This document shows, one piece after another, positions 45,698 through 54,858 of a DNA stretch of 64,000 nt (positions are counted from its first letter, which is position 1; every line of letters begins with the position of its first letter). The stretch is from Caldilineaceae bacterium (GTDB taxonomy: Bacteria; Chloroflexota; Anaerolineae; Caldilineales; Caldilineaceae), in NCBI GenBank assembly GCA_022842065.1, contig JALHQH010000063.1, forward strand, positions 3,130 through 67,129, read 5' to 3'. The notes under the pieces are model-generated. The model had not been told where the DNA came from. It was given only the letters and a program-made list of their open reading frames with translations, and made no database searches. Position numbers and translations under genes: made by a program.

Positions 45698-48598
45698 ATG
45701 ACCATCCGTATTGTAGTCCAAAAACAGCACCACGCGACCCCCACCACCCTGCTTAAAAATGCTGCCGCGCTCGGTATTTACAACCTTACCGATTACCAAG
45801 TGGCGCACGTCTATTTTCTGGCCGCCGATCCAGGCGCGACCCAAATCGAAACCCTTTGCACGCTGCTCCTGGCCGATCCGGTGACGGAACAGGCCACCTG
45901 GCAACGCTTGCCCACGAACCCAGCTCCTGAGGCTGAGCCCCGCGCAGTGATCGAAGTTGCCTTCCGGCCAGGTGTCACCGATATTGGCGCGCGTGAGCTG
46001 GCGCGCGGTATGGTCGAAATCGGGTTACCCGCCTGCGAAGTGGCAACGGCTACCCGCTATGTTCTGCACGGCGATCTTGCCCCGGCTGATTTGCGTCGCC
46101 TGGCGCGTGGGCTGCTCTGTAATGAAACGGTCCAGCACTATAGCCTGGGCCCGATCCTGCCCCACTTTGGCCACGAAGCCGCGCCCAGTGATCAGGTGGA
46201 TGCCATTCCTTTGGCCGGACTCGATGGGGCGGCCCTCTTGGCGTTGAGCAAAGCGCGCCTGCTCTCCCTTGATCTGGCGGAGATGCGCACAATTCAGGAC
46301 TTTTACGAAGAGATCGGCCGTGCCCCCACCGATGTCGAACTGGAGACGCTGGCGCAGACCTGGTCCGAACATTGCGTCCATAAGACCTTCCGGGCGGCGA
46401 TTGATTTCACTTGGCAAGATGCCGCCGGCAACGTCAAGGCGCACTTCCCGGTTGACGGGCTGCTCAAACAATATATCCGCCGTGCCACCGAGGAGATCAA
46501 TCCGCCGTGGCTGCGTTCGGCCTTTGTAGACAACGCGGGCATTATCGCCTTTGATGAGGAATATGACCTCGCCTTCAAAGTGGAAACCCACAACCACCCC
46601 TCGGCGCTCGAACCTTTTGGTGGGGCCAACACGGGGGTTGGCGGCGTCGTGCGCGATATTATCGGCGTCTCGGCGCGGCCCATTGCTACCACCGACGTGC
46701 TCTGTTTTGGACCGCAGGATTTCCCCTATGACCAGCTACCCGCCGGTATTCTCCATCCCAGCCGGATTGCCGATGGCGTCGTCGCCGGCATTGGTGACTA
46801 TGGCAACAAACTGGGACTACCCACCGTCAACGGTGCCATTCTTTATGATGAAGGTTATCTGGGCAATCCCCTGGTTTTCTGTGGCTGTGTCGGGCTGCTG
46901 CCCCACGGTCGCCATCCCACCAACAGTCAACCCGGCGATCTGATCGTGGCGCTGGGCGGACGTACCGGTCGCGATGGCATTCATGGGGCCACCTTTTCCT
47001 CCGCTGAGTTAACCCATGACACCAGCGAAACTACCGGCAGCGCGGTGCAGATCGGCGATCCGATCACCGAAAAGGGCTTGATCGAGCTGATCGAAGCGGC
47101 GCGCGACCAAGCGCTCTACAGCGCGATTACCGACTGTGGCGCAGGCGGTTTTTCCTCCGCCGTTGGCGAGATGGGGAAAGAACTGGGCGCGGATGTCGAG
47201 TTGACCAATGTCAAACTGAAATATCCCGGTCTGACCCCCTGGGAGATCTGGCTCTCCGAAGCGCAGGAGCGGATTGTGATCGCAGTGCCGCCAGCCAACT
47301 TAGCCGCCTTGCAAACCCTGGCCGATCGCTGGGATGTGGAAGTGAGTGTGCTCGGCACCTTTACCGGCGATCACCAGTTGCGGGTGCGTTACCATGGCGC
47401 GCTTGTCGCCGACTTGCCCATGGCTTTTCTCCATGATGGCCTGCCGCGCCGGCAGTTGACTGCACTTTACCGCGAGATGGACGAGGGACGAAGGACGACC
47501 GACGACCGACGACCAGATGACGGGAAACCAACAACCGCTGGTAATTATAATGCTCTCCTGCTGACCCTGCTGGCCCATCCCACCGTCGCTTCCAAAGAGG
47601 AGGTGATCCGGCGCTATGACCACGAAGTGCGCGGGGGCACATTAGTGCGACCATTGACCGGCCCACAGATGGATGGCCCGAGTGACGCCGCCGTTTTGAA
47701 GCCATTAGGCACCTGGGGCCACGACAAAGCCTTTGCGTTGAGCGTGGGCATTAACCCGCTGCTGGGCAAACGCGATCCCTATGCAATGGCAGTGAGTGCG
47801 ATTGATGAAGCCTTCCGCAACCTGGTTGCTGTGGGGGCTGATCCCGATCAAGTTGCGATTCTCGATAACTTCTGCTGGGGTAACCCGACCTTGCCGGATC
47901 GATTGGGCGCGCTAGTGCGCACCTGCCAGGGCTGTTACGATGGGGCCATCGCCTATCAGGCTCCCTTTATTTCGGGCAAGGATAGTCTCTACAACGAGTT
48001 CAACGGCCAACCGATTCCTGGCACGCTGCTCATCTCGGCGATTGGCATTGTGCCCGACATGCACCGCTGTGTCACTTCGCATCTGAAACAACCGGGCAAC
48101 CTGATCTATCTGCTTGGCGAGACCAAAACAGAGTTGGGTGGTTCGCTGCTCTATACTCACCTGGGCGAACAGGGTGGCGAAGCGCCGACCATGCCAGCAA
48201 GCCCATTACAACGCTATCGGCACTTACACGCGGCCATGCGTCAGGGCTGGATTCAAAGTTGTCATGATCTGAGCGAAGGTGGCCTGGCCATTGCCCTGGC
48301 CGAGATGGCATTGGCCGGGCGGCTGGGCGCGCAAGTGGCTATCGCTGCTAGCGACCCCACCATCGCCCTTTTCAGCGAAAGCAATGGTCGGCTACTAATC
48401 GAGGTAACGCCTGAACATGCTCTAGAAGTCGAACAACACTTTGGCCTGCTCCCCTTGACTCGCCTCGGCACGGTGACGGCGGCGCAGCAGTTGGTGGTCA
48501 CCTGTGCTGGCAATCCCGTGATTGACCTGGGGATAGCGCAATTGGTAGCGGCGTGGCAGCGGCAAGCAGCGAATTCAAGCACCGAGGGCAAGGAATGA
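45698..48598 (+). CDS. purL: Phosphoribosylformylglycinamidine synthase, PurS-like region fused to PurL
   Basis: The protein has 966 residues, longer than the usual 740 of bacterial PurL. The first 170 residues hold two PurS-like segments (for example [20 protein letters not shown]). The PurL part has [30 protein letters not shown] and [14 protein letters not shown] [12 protein letters not shown]. It converts FGAR to FGAM with ammonia from PurQ. Residues about 594-616 are a hydrophilic insert encoded by gacgacc-type repeats (see findings). The stop overlaps the first of three tandem ATGs of purQ. Confidence 0.93.
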   Translation: MTIRIVVQKQHHATPTTLLKNAAALGIYNLTDYQVAHVYFLAADPGATQIETLCTLLLADPVTEQATWQRLPTNPAPEAEPRAVIEVAFRPGVTDIGARELARGMVEIGLPACEVATATRYVLHGDLAPADLRRLARGLLCNETVQHYSLGPILPHFGHEAAPSDQVDAIPLAGLDGAALLALSKARLLSLDLAEMRTIQDFYEEIGRAPTDVELETLAQTWSEHCVHKTFRAAIDFTWQDAAGNVKAHFPVDGLLKQYIRRATEEINPPWLRSAFVDNAGIIAFDEEYDLAFKVETHNHPSALEPFGGANTGVGGVVRDIIGVSARPIATTDVLCFGPQDFPYDQLPAGILHPSRIADGVVAGIGDYGNKLGLPTVNGAILYDEGYLGNPLVFCGCVGLLPHGRHPTNSQPGDLIVALGGRTGRDGIHGATFSSAELTHDTSETTGSAVQIGDPITEKGLIELIEAARDQALYSAITDCGAGGFSSAVGEMGKELGADVELTNVKLKYPGLTPWEIWLSEAQERIVIAVPPANLAALQTLADRWDVEVSVLGTFTGDHQLRVRYHGALVADLPMAFLHDGLPRRQLTALYREMDEGRRTTDDRRPDDGKPTTAGNYNALLLTLLAHPTVASKEEVIRRYDHEVRGGTLVRPLTGPQMDGPSDAAVLKPLGTWGHDKAFALSVGINPLLGKRDPYAMAVSAIDEAFRNLVAVGADPDQVAILDNFCWGNPTLPDRLGALVRTCQGCYDGAIAYQAPFISGKDSLYNEFNGQPIPGTLLISAIGIVPDMHRCVTSHLKQPGNLIYLLGETKTELGGSLLYTHLGEQGGEAPTMPASPLQRYRHLHAAMRQGWIQSCHDLSEGGLAIALAEMALAGRLGAQVAIAASDPTIALFSESNGRLLIEVTPEHALEVEQHFGLLPLTRLGTVTAAQQLVVTCAGNPVIDLGIAQLVAAWQRQAANSSTEGKE
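47479..47546. repeat. In-frame gacgacc-type tandem repeat inside purL
   Basis: The words gacgaagg, gacgacc and gacgaccagatgac are repeated and encode a run of Asp, Arg and Thr ([12 protein letters not shown]). The length keeps the frame. It sits between LTALYREM and the conserved LLLTLLAHP segment, a linker in the family. Confidence 0.8.
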
Positions 48599-48600
48599 TG

Positions 48601-49437
48601 ATGACAAAACCAGCGATTCTAATTCTTCATGCCGCGGGCACCAATCGCGATGCCGAAGCCGCACGCGCCTGTGAACTCGCCGGCGGTGCGCCCGAGATTG
48701 TCCACATCAATCAGCTGCGCGCCGGTGAACGTAACTTTGCTGATTACGCCATGCTCTTGCTGCCCGGTGGCTTTTCTTATGGCGACGCCCTGGGGGCTGG
48801 CGCGCGCATGGCGCTTGACATGCAAATTTTCTTCCATGATGAACTCCACACCTTTGTTGATAGTGGTAAACCCGTGCTGGGGATCTGTAACGGGTTTCAG
48901 GTGTTGGTAAAGGCGGGGTTGTTGCCGGGGGGGAGTGAGATACGAGACCGGAGACAGGAGACACGAACCCAACGAGCACCCGCACCGCAAGCCGCAAGCC
49001 AGACGCCACCCGCTACCCGCAACGTGACGTTGACCGAAAATGGGTCGGGCCATTTCGAATGTCGTTGGGTGCATTTGGCGGCAAATCGGCAGGCGCGGGC
49101 GGGCTTTTTGGGGGCACTGGATGAGCTGATCTTCTGCCCGGTGGCGCACGGTGAAGGCAACTTCCAGGTGAAGGATGCGGCGATATTGGCCCAATTGGAA
49201 GCCGACAATCTGGTCGCTTTCCGTTATGTGGATGCCAACGGCGGGGCGGTTAACGGCCACTATCCGCTTAATCCTAACGGGTCGGTGGCGGATATTGCCG
49301 GAATCTGCAATGCCCGCGGCAATGTCGTCGGCCTGATGCCCCACCCTGAAGATCACATCTTGCCGATTCAGAATGCCGTCGGTGGTCAGGGCCAACTGGG
49401 ACTGGCACTCTTCCGCGCGATCGTCGGCGTCTTATAA
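48601..49437 (+). CDS. purQ: Phosphoribosylformylglycinamidine synthase glutaminase subunit
   Basis: The protein has 278 residues, against about 230-260 in relatives. It is a class I glutamine amidotransferase. The nucleophile Cys is in [11 protein letters not shown], and the His and Glu are in [10 protein letters not shown]. It hydrolyses glutamine and passes ammonia to PurL. Three ATGs stand in a row; the third (48601) has AAGGA six bases upstream. Residues about 112-140, directly after AGLLPGG, are an insert encoded by a gagacacga-type repeat. The active-site regions on both sides are intact. Confidence 0.93.
   Translation: MTKPAILILHAAGTNRDAEAARACELAGGAPEIVHINQLRAGERNFADYAMLLLPGGFSYGDALGAGARMALDMQIFFHDELHTFVDSGKPVLGICNGFQVLVKAGLLPGGSEIRDRRQETRTQRAPAPQAASQTPPATRNVTLTENGSGHFECRWVHLAANRQARAGFLGALDELIFCPVAHGEGNFQVKDAAILAQLEADNLVAFRYVDANGGAVNGHYPLNPNGSVADIAGICNARGNVVGLMPHPEDHILPIQNAVGGQGQLGLALFRAIVGVL
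48935..49020. repeat. In-frame gagacacga-type repeat inside purQ
   Basis: The words gagatacgagac, ggagacagg and agacacgaa, followed by cgcaagccgcaagcc, encode [18 protein letters not shown] and a few more residues. The words match the intergenic runs at 20633 and 34285. Frame is kept and the protein continues with the conserved [10 protein letters not shown]. Confidence 0.82.
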
Positions 49438-49447
49438 CCGACGCAAT

Positions 49448-49503
49448 CAGCAATTCTCACTATGCTCACTATACTGGTTCCCATTTCATCGTGAGAATTG
49501 CTG
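49448..49503. repeat. Hairpin after purQ
   Basis: Arms cagcaattctcac and gtgagaattgctg are exact complements around a 30-base loop. The word gacgcaat also occurs on both sides as a direct repeat. It starts 11 bases after the purQ stop. Confidence 0.75.
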
Positions 49504-49522
49504 CGACGCAATCCTCTGCGAA

Positions 49523-49551
49523 TTGCAATTTGATACTAGCGGGCGTATAAT
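49523..49551 (+). promoter_or_regulatory. Sigma70-type promoter of the antiporter gene
   Basis: TTGCAA and a perfect TATAAT are 17 bases apart. The start point would be near 49558, giving a leader of about 145 bases that contains the hairpin at 49590. Confidence 0.7.
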
Positions 49552-49589
49552 CGTCAGGTTTGCTCCCGTCTTTGAACCAAAAACTTTAT

Positions 49590-49629
49590 GCCCCTCTTCC
49601 TAGCTATACGGTGTGGAAGGGGGGCTTTT
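49590..49629 (+). terminator. Possible intrinsic terminator in the antiporter leader
   Basis: gcccctcttcc and ggaaggggggc pair at ten of eleven positions and are followed by ttttg. Being downstream of the promoter at 49523 and upstream of the ATG at 49703, it could act as an attenuator. Confidence 0.45.
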
Positions 49630-49702
49630 GCGTCAAAGATTTGGTGGCAAACCCAAAAGTGTACAAAATTGTGCAGTGTGCAAGAATGCGTCTAAAGGAA
49701 TT

Positions 49703-51028
49703 ATGGAAGAGATCAATGTCGGTTTAACCTTATTATGGATTGCAGTCATTTTGTTTGCTGCGCGGATCACCCTCTTGATTGAGCGCTGGGGGCAGCCGCC
49801 GGTGCTGGGTGAATTGTTGGCTGGTGTTGTGCTGGGTAACCTTACCTTGGTGGGGATCAATGCCTTTCAACCGATCCACGAAAGTACGGTAATGGGCTTT
49901 CTGGCCGAGTTGGGAGTTGTCATTCTGCTCTTCCAAGTTGGGCTGGAATCCAATATTGTCGAGATGGGGCGTGTGGGCATTCGCGCCTTCCTGGTCGCTT
50001 GTGTCGGGGTGGTCGTGCCCTTTGTGTTGGGTACTTATGTGGTCGGGCCGTGGCTCTTGCCTGGCCTACCCTTTAATACCTATCTGTTTCTTGGGGCCAC
50101 CTTGACGGCGACCTCGGTGGGTATTACGGCCCGCGTCTTCCGCGATCTGAAAATGTTGCGTTCGCCGGAAGCACAAATTGTCTTGGGTGCTGCGGTGATC
50201 GACGATGTGCTGGGGTTGATTATCCTGGCCGTTGTCTCGGCGATTGTTACTGTCGGTGAACTAGCGCTGACCGACATCGCCTTGATCACTTTCAAAGCGA
50301 TGGGCTTTTTGGTGGGGGCGCTCGTGATTGGGCAGTTGATTGCGCCGTGGCTTGGCCGCGCCTTTTCGGCGATTCACACCGGTAAAGGCATGAAGTTGAC
50401 CCTCGCCCTCTGTTTTGGGCTGGTCTGCGCTTATCTGGCCGGTGTCATCGGCTTGGCGCCGATCGTCGGTGCCTTTGCCGCGGGCCTGGTCTTGGACAAG
50501 GTCCATTTCCGCCACTTTGAAGATCCCACGGTGGTTGATGAACTGCGTGTTGAACTCGAGCATATCGATGAGCCTGTTAAGGCGCGGCTGACCACCGTGA
50601 TTGATCGCCATGCTGATCATCATCTGCACGAGATTATCGAACCAATTGGCAACTTTCTCGTGCCGATCTTCTTTGTCATGACGGGAATGAGCGTGCAGTT
50701 GCAAGCGCTGGCCGATCCAAAAATTCTGCTCGTAGCATTGGCCATTACGGTCGTTGCCTTCGCTGGTAAAGTGGTGACCGGCCTGGCCGCCGGCAAGGTC
50801 AATAAGTGGATTGTCGGCTGGGGCATGGTGCCCCGCGGCGAAGTCGGGCTGATTTTTGCCGCGACCGGTCAACGTTTGGGCATTGTCACCGATGAAGTCT
50901 TTGGCGTGATTGTGATTGTCGTGATCCTGAGCACGCTGCTGACGCCGCCAATTCTGACCTATATTGTACGGCGCAATAGACCAGTAGATGGACCTTTAGG
51001 CGATGCTGTAGTGCCGCTCGGCGTGTAA
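49703..51028 (+). CDS. CPA2-family Na+/H+ or K+/H+ antiporter
   Basis: The protein has 441 residues and about 12 membrane helices. Typical Kef/NapA-type segments are RWGQPPVLGELLAGVVLGN, LFQVGLESN and LGATLTATSVGITARVF. LGAAVIDDVLGLIILAVVSA holds the paired Asp residues that carry the ions. Loss of one or two charges cannot be judged without alignment, but the DD is present. It exchanges protons for Na+ or K+ across the cytoplasmic membrane. There is no C-terminal RCK/TrkA domain, so nucleotide control is unlikely. The ATG at 49703 follows AAAGGA closely; the longer frame to 49613 crosses the leader hairpin. Confidence 0.9.
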   Translation: MEEINVGLTLLWIAVILFAARITLLIERWGQPPVLGELLAGVVLGNLTLVGINAFQPIHESTVMGFLAELGVVILLFQVGLESNIVEMGRVGIRAFLVACVGVVVPFVLGTYVVGPWLLPGLPFNTYLFLGATLTATSVGITARVFRDLKMLRSPEAQIVLGAAVIDDVLGLIILAVVSAIVTVGELALTDIALITFKAMGFLVGALVIGQLIAPWLGRAFSAIHTGKGMKLTLALCFGLVCAYLAGVIGLAPIVGAFAAGLVLDKVHFRHFEDPTVVDELRVELEHIDEPVKARLTTVIDRHADHHLHEIIEPIGNFLVPIFFVMTGMSVQLQALADPKILLVALAITVVAFAGKVVTGLAAGKVNKWIVGWGMVPRGEVGLIFAATGQRLGIVTDEVFGVIVIVVILSTLLTPPILTYIVRRNRPVDGPLGDAVVPLGV

Positions 51029-51062
51029 ACATTCAACCGTTGCCATTATTTGAAGAGGCCTC

Positions 51063-51110
51063 AAGCCGAAACGTAGGTCAGCGCCTCCGGCGTGACCTAC
51101 GTTTCGGCTT
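51063..51110. terminator. Perfect hairpin after the antiporter gene
   Basis: Arms aagccgaaacgtaggtca and its exact complement enclose gcgcctccggcg, which itself folds. It starts 34 bases after the stop. No T-run follows, but the stem is strong. Confidence 0.75.
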
Positions 51111-51295
51111 ATCTACAGTTCTCTCCTCTTTTCCTCCAACGTTTAAAAAACGCTCCAAAAACGCCTCTGCTGCGATAGTGTAAGTGAACAAAAAGTGAGC
51201 AGCTTTTGACCTGGCAGGTGACCAACCCGCCACGATATGCTGATCTCAACTTGTTTCGATAACGACACTTACATTTACTATACACGGAGGAAAAA

Positions 51296-52696
51296 ATGCA
51301 TTCCCAATCACCCAATCACCCGATCACCCGTTCTCACGCCATCGTCATCGGCGGCAGCATAGCCGGTCTGTTGACGGCGCGCGTGCTGAGCGATCACTTT
51401 GCTCAAGTCACCCTGATCGAGCGTGACCGCATGCATGATCAGCCCGAAGCCCGCAAGGGCCAACCCCACACGCGCCATCTGCATGCTCTGCTCGCCAAAG
51501 GGCTGGAAACCATGCGCGATTATTTCCCTGGCTTGCTCAGCGACCTGTTGACGGAAGGCGCCATTGCCTCGGACATGGGCAAGGGGATGCGGTGGCATAC
51601 CTTTGGCGGCTACCGGATGCCCTTTGAAAGTGGCATGATCGGCGCGCTGATGAGCCGTCCTTTGCTCGAATGGCAGATCCGTCGTCGCGTGGTGGCGCTG
51701 CCCAATGTTACGGTGCTCGATGGCTGTGACGTTGATGGCTTAGTGACCACAGCTGATCGCAGCCGAGTGAGCGGCGTGCAGATTACACACCGCAATGAGG
51801 ACGGGCGCAGCGAAAGTCTCAGCGCCGACTTGGTCGTCGATGCCAGCGGCCGCGGTTCCGCTTCGCCCAAATGGTTGACCGCGTTGAACTATGGGCCAGT
51901 GCCCGAAAGTCTGATCAAAGTCAATGTTGGTTATGCCACGCGTATCTATCGCCGCCGCCCTGGTGACTTAATCGGGGCAGACCTAATCCTGATCGCGGCG
52001 GATATGCCCCACGGCAAACGTAGTGGCTTGATCTTCCCGATCGAGGGCGATCGCTGGATCTGCACGCTTGGCGGCTGGATCGGTGACCATGCCCCCACTG
52101 ATGAAGCCGGCTTTCTGGCCTATGCGCGTAGCCTGGCTGCGCCAGATGTCTATGAGATGATTTCCCGGCTCGAACCGCTTTCGGACATTACCCCCTACAA
52201 ATTCCCTGGCAGCCTGCGCCGTTACTATGAAAAGCTGCAACAGTTTCCCGAAGGCTATCTCGTTTTGGGTGATGCCATCTGTAGCTTCAACCCGGTTTAT
52301 GGGCAAGGGATGACCTCGGCGGCCATGCAGGCCGCGGCGCTGGACCAAACCTTGCAGGCATCCCCTACGCTCGACGGGCTCTGGCGGCGTTTCTTTAAAG
52401 CCGCGGCCAAAGTGGTCGATATCCCCTGGCAACTGGCTGTGGGTGAAGATTTCCGTTTCCCTGAGACCGAAGGCGAAAAACCGGTGGGTGTTGATTTTAT
52501 CAACCGCTATGTGACCAAAGTACACCGCGCTACCCATCACGACCCGGTCGTCTATGCCGCCTTCCTTCAAGTAATGAACCTGATGGCCGCGCCCACCAGC
52601 CTCTTTCACCCGCGTCTGCTGTGGCGGGTGTTATGGCCGCAGGCGAAAAGCTATACTACAACGCCGGTGCAGCCGGAGGCGATCTTTTCGTCCTGA
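51296..52696 (+). CDS. FAD-dependent monooxygenase/oxidoreductase with repeat-derived N-terminus
   Basis: The protein has 466 residues. A strong GGAGG site precedes the ATG. The FAD-binding fold starts at AIVIGGSIAGLLTARVLSD. Other marks are VVDASGRGSASP and the second FAD motif LGDAICSFNPVYGQGMTSAA. It resembles aromatic hydroxylase or geranylgeranyl-reductase-type flavoproteins; the substrate is unknown. The first 13 residues (QSPNHPITRS region) are encoded by caatcaccc words like the intergenic repeat at 18110. The membrane protein gene follows after about 50 bases, so they may be cotranscribed. Confidence 0.85.
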   Translation: MHSQSPNHPITRSHAIVIGGSIAGLLTARVLSDHFAQVTLIERDRMHDQPEARKGQPHTRHLHALLAKGLETMRDYFPGLLSDLLTEGAIASDMGKGMRWHTFGGYRMPFESGMIGALMSRPLLEWQIRRRVVALPNVTVLDGCDVDGLVTTADRSRVSGVQITHRNEDGRSESLSADLVVDASGRGSASPKWLTALNYGPVPESLIKVNVGYATRIYRRRPGDLIGADLILIAADMPHGKRSGLIFPIEGDRWICTLGGWIGDHAPTDEAGFLAYARSLAAPDVYEMISRLEPLSDITPYKFPGSLRRYYEKLQQFPEGYLVLGDAICSFNPVYGQGMTSAAMQAAALDQTLQASPTLDGLWRRFFKAAAKVVDIPWQLAVGEDFRFPETEGEKPVGVDFINRYVTKVHRATHHDPVVYAAFLQVMNLMAAPTSLFHPRLLWRVLWPQAKSYTTTPVQPEAIFSS

Positions 52697-52748
52697 ACCG
52701 CTACTCGATTCCTCGCGGTCTGCTGCCATGAGGACCAGGGGATATAAG

Positions 52749-53444
52749 ATGCGCCGTATTCATTATTTGCTGACCGTGCAAACCGGGGTGGTGATTCTGC
52801 TCTCGGTCAACCGGCTCAGCTCACTCACGCTGGGTTATGTTGCCCCCAATGAGTTTCTGCGCTGGATGGATTTTCACAATCTGCTCACCCTGCCGTTGAT
52901 TAGCTTGATTGCCTTCTATTTGCTCAAAGCGACGTTGGAGGGGGTGCATAACTCGCATCATTCGCAACTTTATCATGCAGTAGGCTTGCTCTTTTTCATC
53001 GGGATCTATTGCTATGGGGCGGGTTATGGCGCGCATGAAGTGACCAATTACCTACATACTCGCTTCTGCCTAGAGGTGACAGCCGACGATCTATGTCGCA
53101 TCATCAGCTTCAATGACGACGAATTTTCCCACTGGATCTGGTTTGGCGGTTTTGTCCTGATTAACGCGGCTTTGCTCTTTACACAGGCGCTTTTCCGGCC
53201 GGAGCAACCAGCCATGCGCGGTGATCTCGTCTGGCTGGTGATCAATGGGTTGTTTATTGCGCTGGGGATCTTTGCCAATCTGGCCTTTGAGGAAATTGGG
53301 CTGGATCTCTATGTGGTACTCGCCTTGGCCTTACTGTCGATCGGGGCTTGGTGGCGCTATGGGCGGCAGCCGCTCTTTGTCTACTATACAACCGCCTATG
53401 GCGTCGGGCTCGTCGCAACCGTCGTGGTCAAATTGTTTAACTGA
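52749..53444 (+). CDS. Polytopic membrane protein of unknown function
   Basis: The protein has 231 residues and about seven hydrophobic helices. His, Glu and Asp residues lie near helix ends (EGVHNSHHSQLYHAVG, YGAHEVTNYLH, FNDDEFSHWIWFGG), which could bind metal, as in membrane hydrolases or desaturases. I do not recognise the family. I prefer the ATG at 52749, which has AGGGG about eight bases before it, over one at 52728. It probably shares a transcript with the flavin monooxygenase, so a joint role in lipid or quinone modification is possible. Confidence 0.75.
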   Translation: MRRIHYLLTVQTGVVILLSVNRLSSLTLGYVAPNEFLRWMDFHNLLTLPLISLIAFYLLKATLEGVHNSHHSQLYHAVGLLFFIGIYCYGAGYGAHEVTNYLHTRFCLEVTADDLCRIISFNDDEFSHWIWFGGFVLINAALLFTQALFRPEQPAMRGDLVWLVINGLFIALGIFANLAFEEIGLDLYVVLALALLSIGAWWRYGRQPLFVYYTTAYGVGLVATVVVKLFN

Positions 53445-53507
53445 TCGACGAAGACACACGAAAGATCGCTTCTTCTTCGTGTGTCTTCGTGTGTCTTCGT
53501 CGATCAG
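53441..53507. repeat. Palindrome at convergent membrane-protein/enolase-family junction
   Basis: Arms ctgatcgacgaagacacacg and complement pair around a loop; the right side contains an additional gtgtcttcgt copy. The stop codon of the membrane protein is its first bases, and the enolase-family gene stops 14 bases to the right. It resembles the 31967 element in having one duplicated word only in the right arm. Confidence 0.88.
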
Positions 53508-53520
53508 TATTTTGTGACTT

Positions 53521-54720
53521 TTAGGCAGTTGCTAAGACCTGCATCACATAATCCTCCCGTTTGCGTGCTTCTGGATGGATCGCAACCCCAATGCCAGGGC
53601 GCTGGGGTGGTTGCATGCGGCTATTCTCCACCACAAAGGCATGGTCGACCAGATCCAGATAATAACCGAGCGTATAAGAGCGCACAATCTCTTGCATCCA
53701 ACTGTTGGTGCAATGGGCAGAGAGATGCAGCCCCGCAGCCAGCGTCACTGGGCCGGTGCAGTCATGAAAGATAATGCCCAGGTTCTGCGTGTCGGCCATG
53801 TACGCGATCTTGCGCGCCTCGGTGATACCGCCGGACCAGGTGATATCGGTCATCACCACATCACAGGCATTGGCGGCCATCAGTTCTTGCACCGCGTAAC
53901 GATTCATCAGCAACTCGCTGGCGCAGATTGGGGTGCTGGTTGATTGGCGCAACTTGGCCAGCGTTTGTGGATTGTCCGGCTTCATCAGATCTTCGAGCAG
54001 CACTGGTTTGTATGGCTCCAGTGCTTCGGCGATGCGGCGCGCCGGTTGTAACGCCCAGTAGCCGTGGCCCTCTAAAATCACATCCATCTCCATCCCCACG
54101 GCGTCGCGAATCTGTTGCCAGGGGCGTAAGCCAATTTCGATCTCGCGCGCAGTGATGCTTTGGCCGCGGTTGTTGAGGGCAAAGGGATCGAAGGGCCAAA
54201 TCTTCATGCCCTTGATGCCCATCTCGAGCAACGAGCGCGCTAGCTGACCGGCATCTTCGTGCCAGGCTTCGTAATCGCGATAGAGATTGGTGATCTGCTG
54301 CACGTTGCCGCGGCGAATGCCAGGTGTCCCCTGCGCATAGCCAGCGGAAGCACAGGTGTTGTAGACCAGGACCCCGTCGGGGTGCGTATTGCCGCCCAGC
54401 AGTTGCCAGAGCGGTTGTCCCGTCGCCTGCCCGAAAATATCCCACAGCGCAACATCGACGGCGGAAAGGCAGCGCATCTCAATCCCTTTATTGCCATAGA
54501 CATGAGAACCATCATAGGCGCGGCGCCAGAAGGCTTCGATCTGTAGCGGATCGCTGTCAAGAAGCATGGGGGCCAGCACTTCGGCGATGTAAGCAGTCAC
54601 CGACTTGGGCGTGTAATAGGTCTCCCCCAGGCCGACAATCCCGTTGTCGGTCTCTACTTCGAGGAAGGTGATATTGGGGAAGGTGGCAAAATGAATGGTA
54701 CGAATTTCTGTGATTTTCAT
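53521..54720 (-). CDS. Mandelate racemase/muconate lactonizing enzyme family (enolase superfamily) protein
   Basis: The protein has 399 residues. The N-terminal capping domain starts MKITEIRTIHFATFPNITFL. The barrel has the metal-ligand region VILEGHGYWALQPARRIAEA, LLEDLMKPDN and ICASELLMNRY, with acidic residues at the expected strand ends. HDCTGPVTLAAGLHLSAH is the last family block. Members dehydrate or epimerise sugar acids and related compounds. Its neighbour is an AraB-like kinase and a polyol-type dehydrogenase follows, so sugar-acid dehydration is the best guess. Confidence 0.88.
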   Translation of the reverse strand: MKITEIRTIHFATFPNITFLEVETDNGIVGLGETYYTPKSVTAYIAEVLAPMLLDSDPLQIEAFWRRAYDGSHVYGNKGIEMRCLSAVDVALWDIFGQATGQPLWQLLGGNTHPDGVLVYNTCASAGYAQGTPGIRRGNVQQITNLYRDYEAWHEDAGQLARSLLEMGIKGMKIWPFDPFALNNRGQSITAREIEIGLRPWQQIRDAVGMEMDVILEGHGYWALQPARRIAEALEPYKPVLLEDLMKPDNPQTLAKLRQSTSTPICASELLMNRYAVQELMAANACDVVMTDITWSGGITEARKIAYMADTQNLGIIFHDCTGPVTLAAGLHLSAHCTNSWMQEIVRSYTLGYYLDLVDHAFVVENSRMQPPQRPGIGVAIHPEARKREDYVMQVLATA

Positions 54721-54858
54721 GGTAGCTTTAATTTCTCTTGACTGTTTAGGGAATAGAACGCTAAATCGAATGCAGGTGAGACGAAAGAAAGCGGATTTCT
54801 ACCCAAACTCATCCGCACAAATCCGCTAAATCTGCCTCATCCGCGTTCTCGCTTTGGT

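Noticed and set aside
48619..49395. 258-codon open frame opposite purQ
   Set aside because: purQ is certain on the plus strand; the antisense frame has no ribosome site and no family features.
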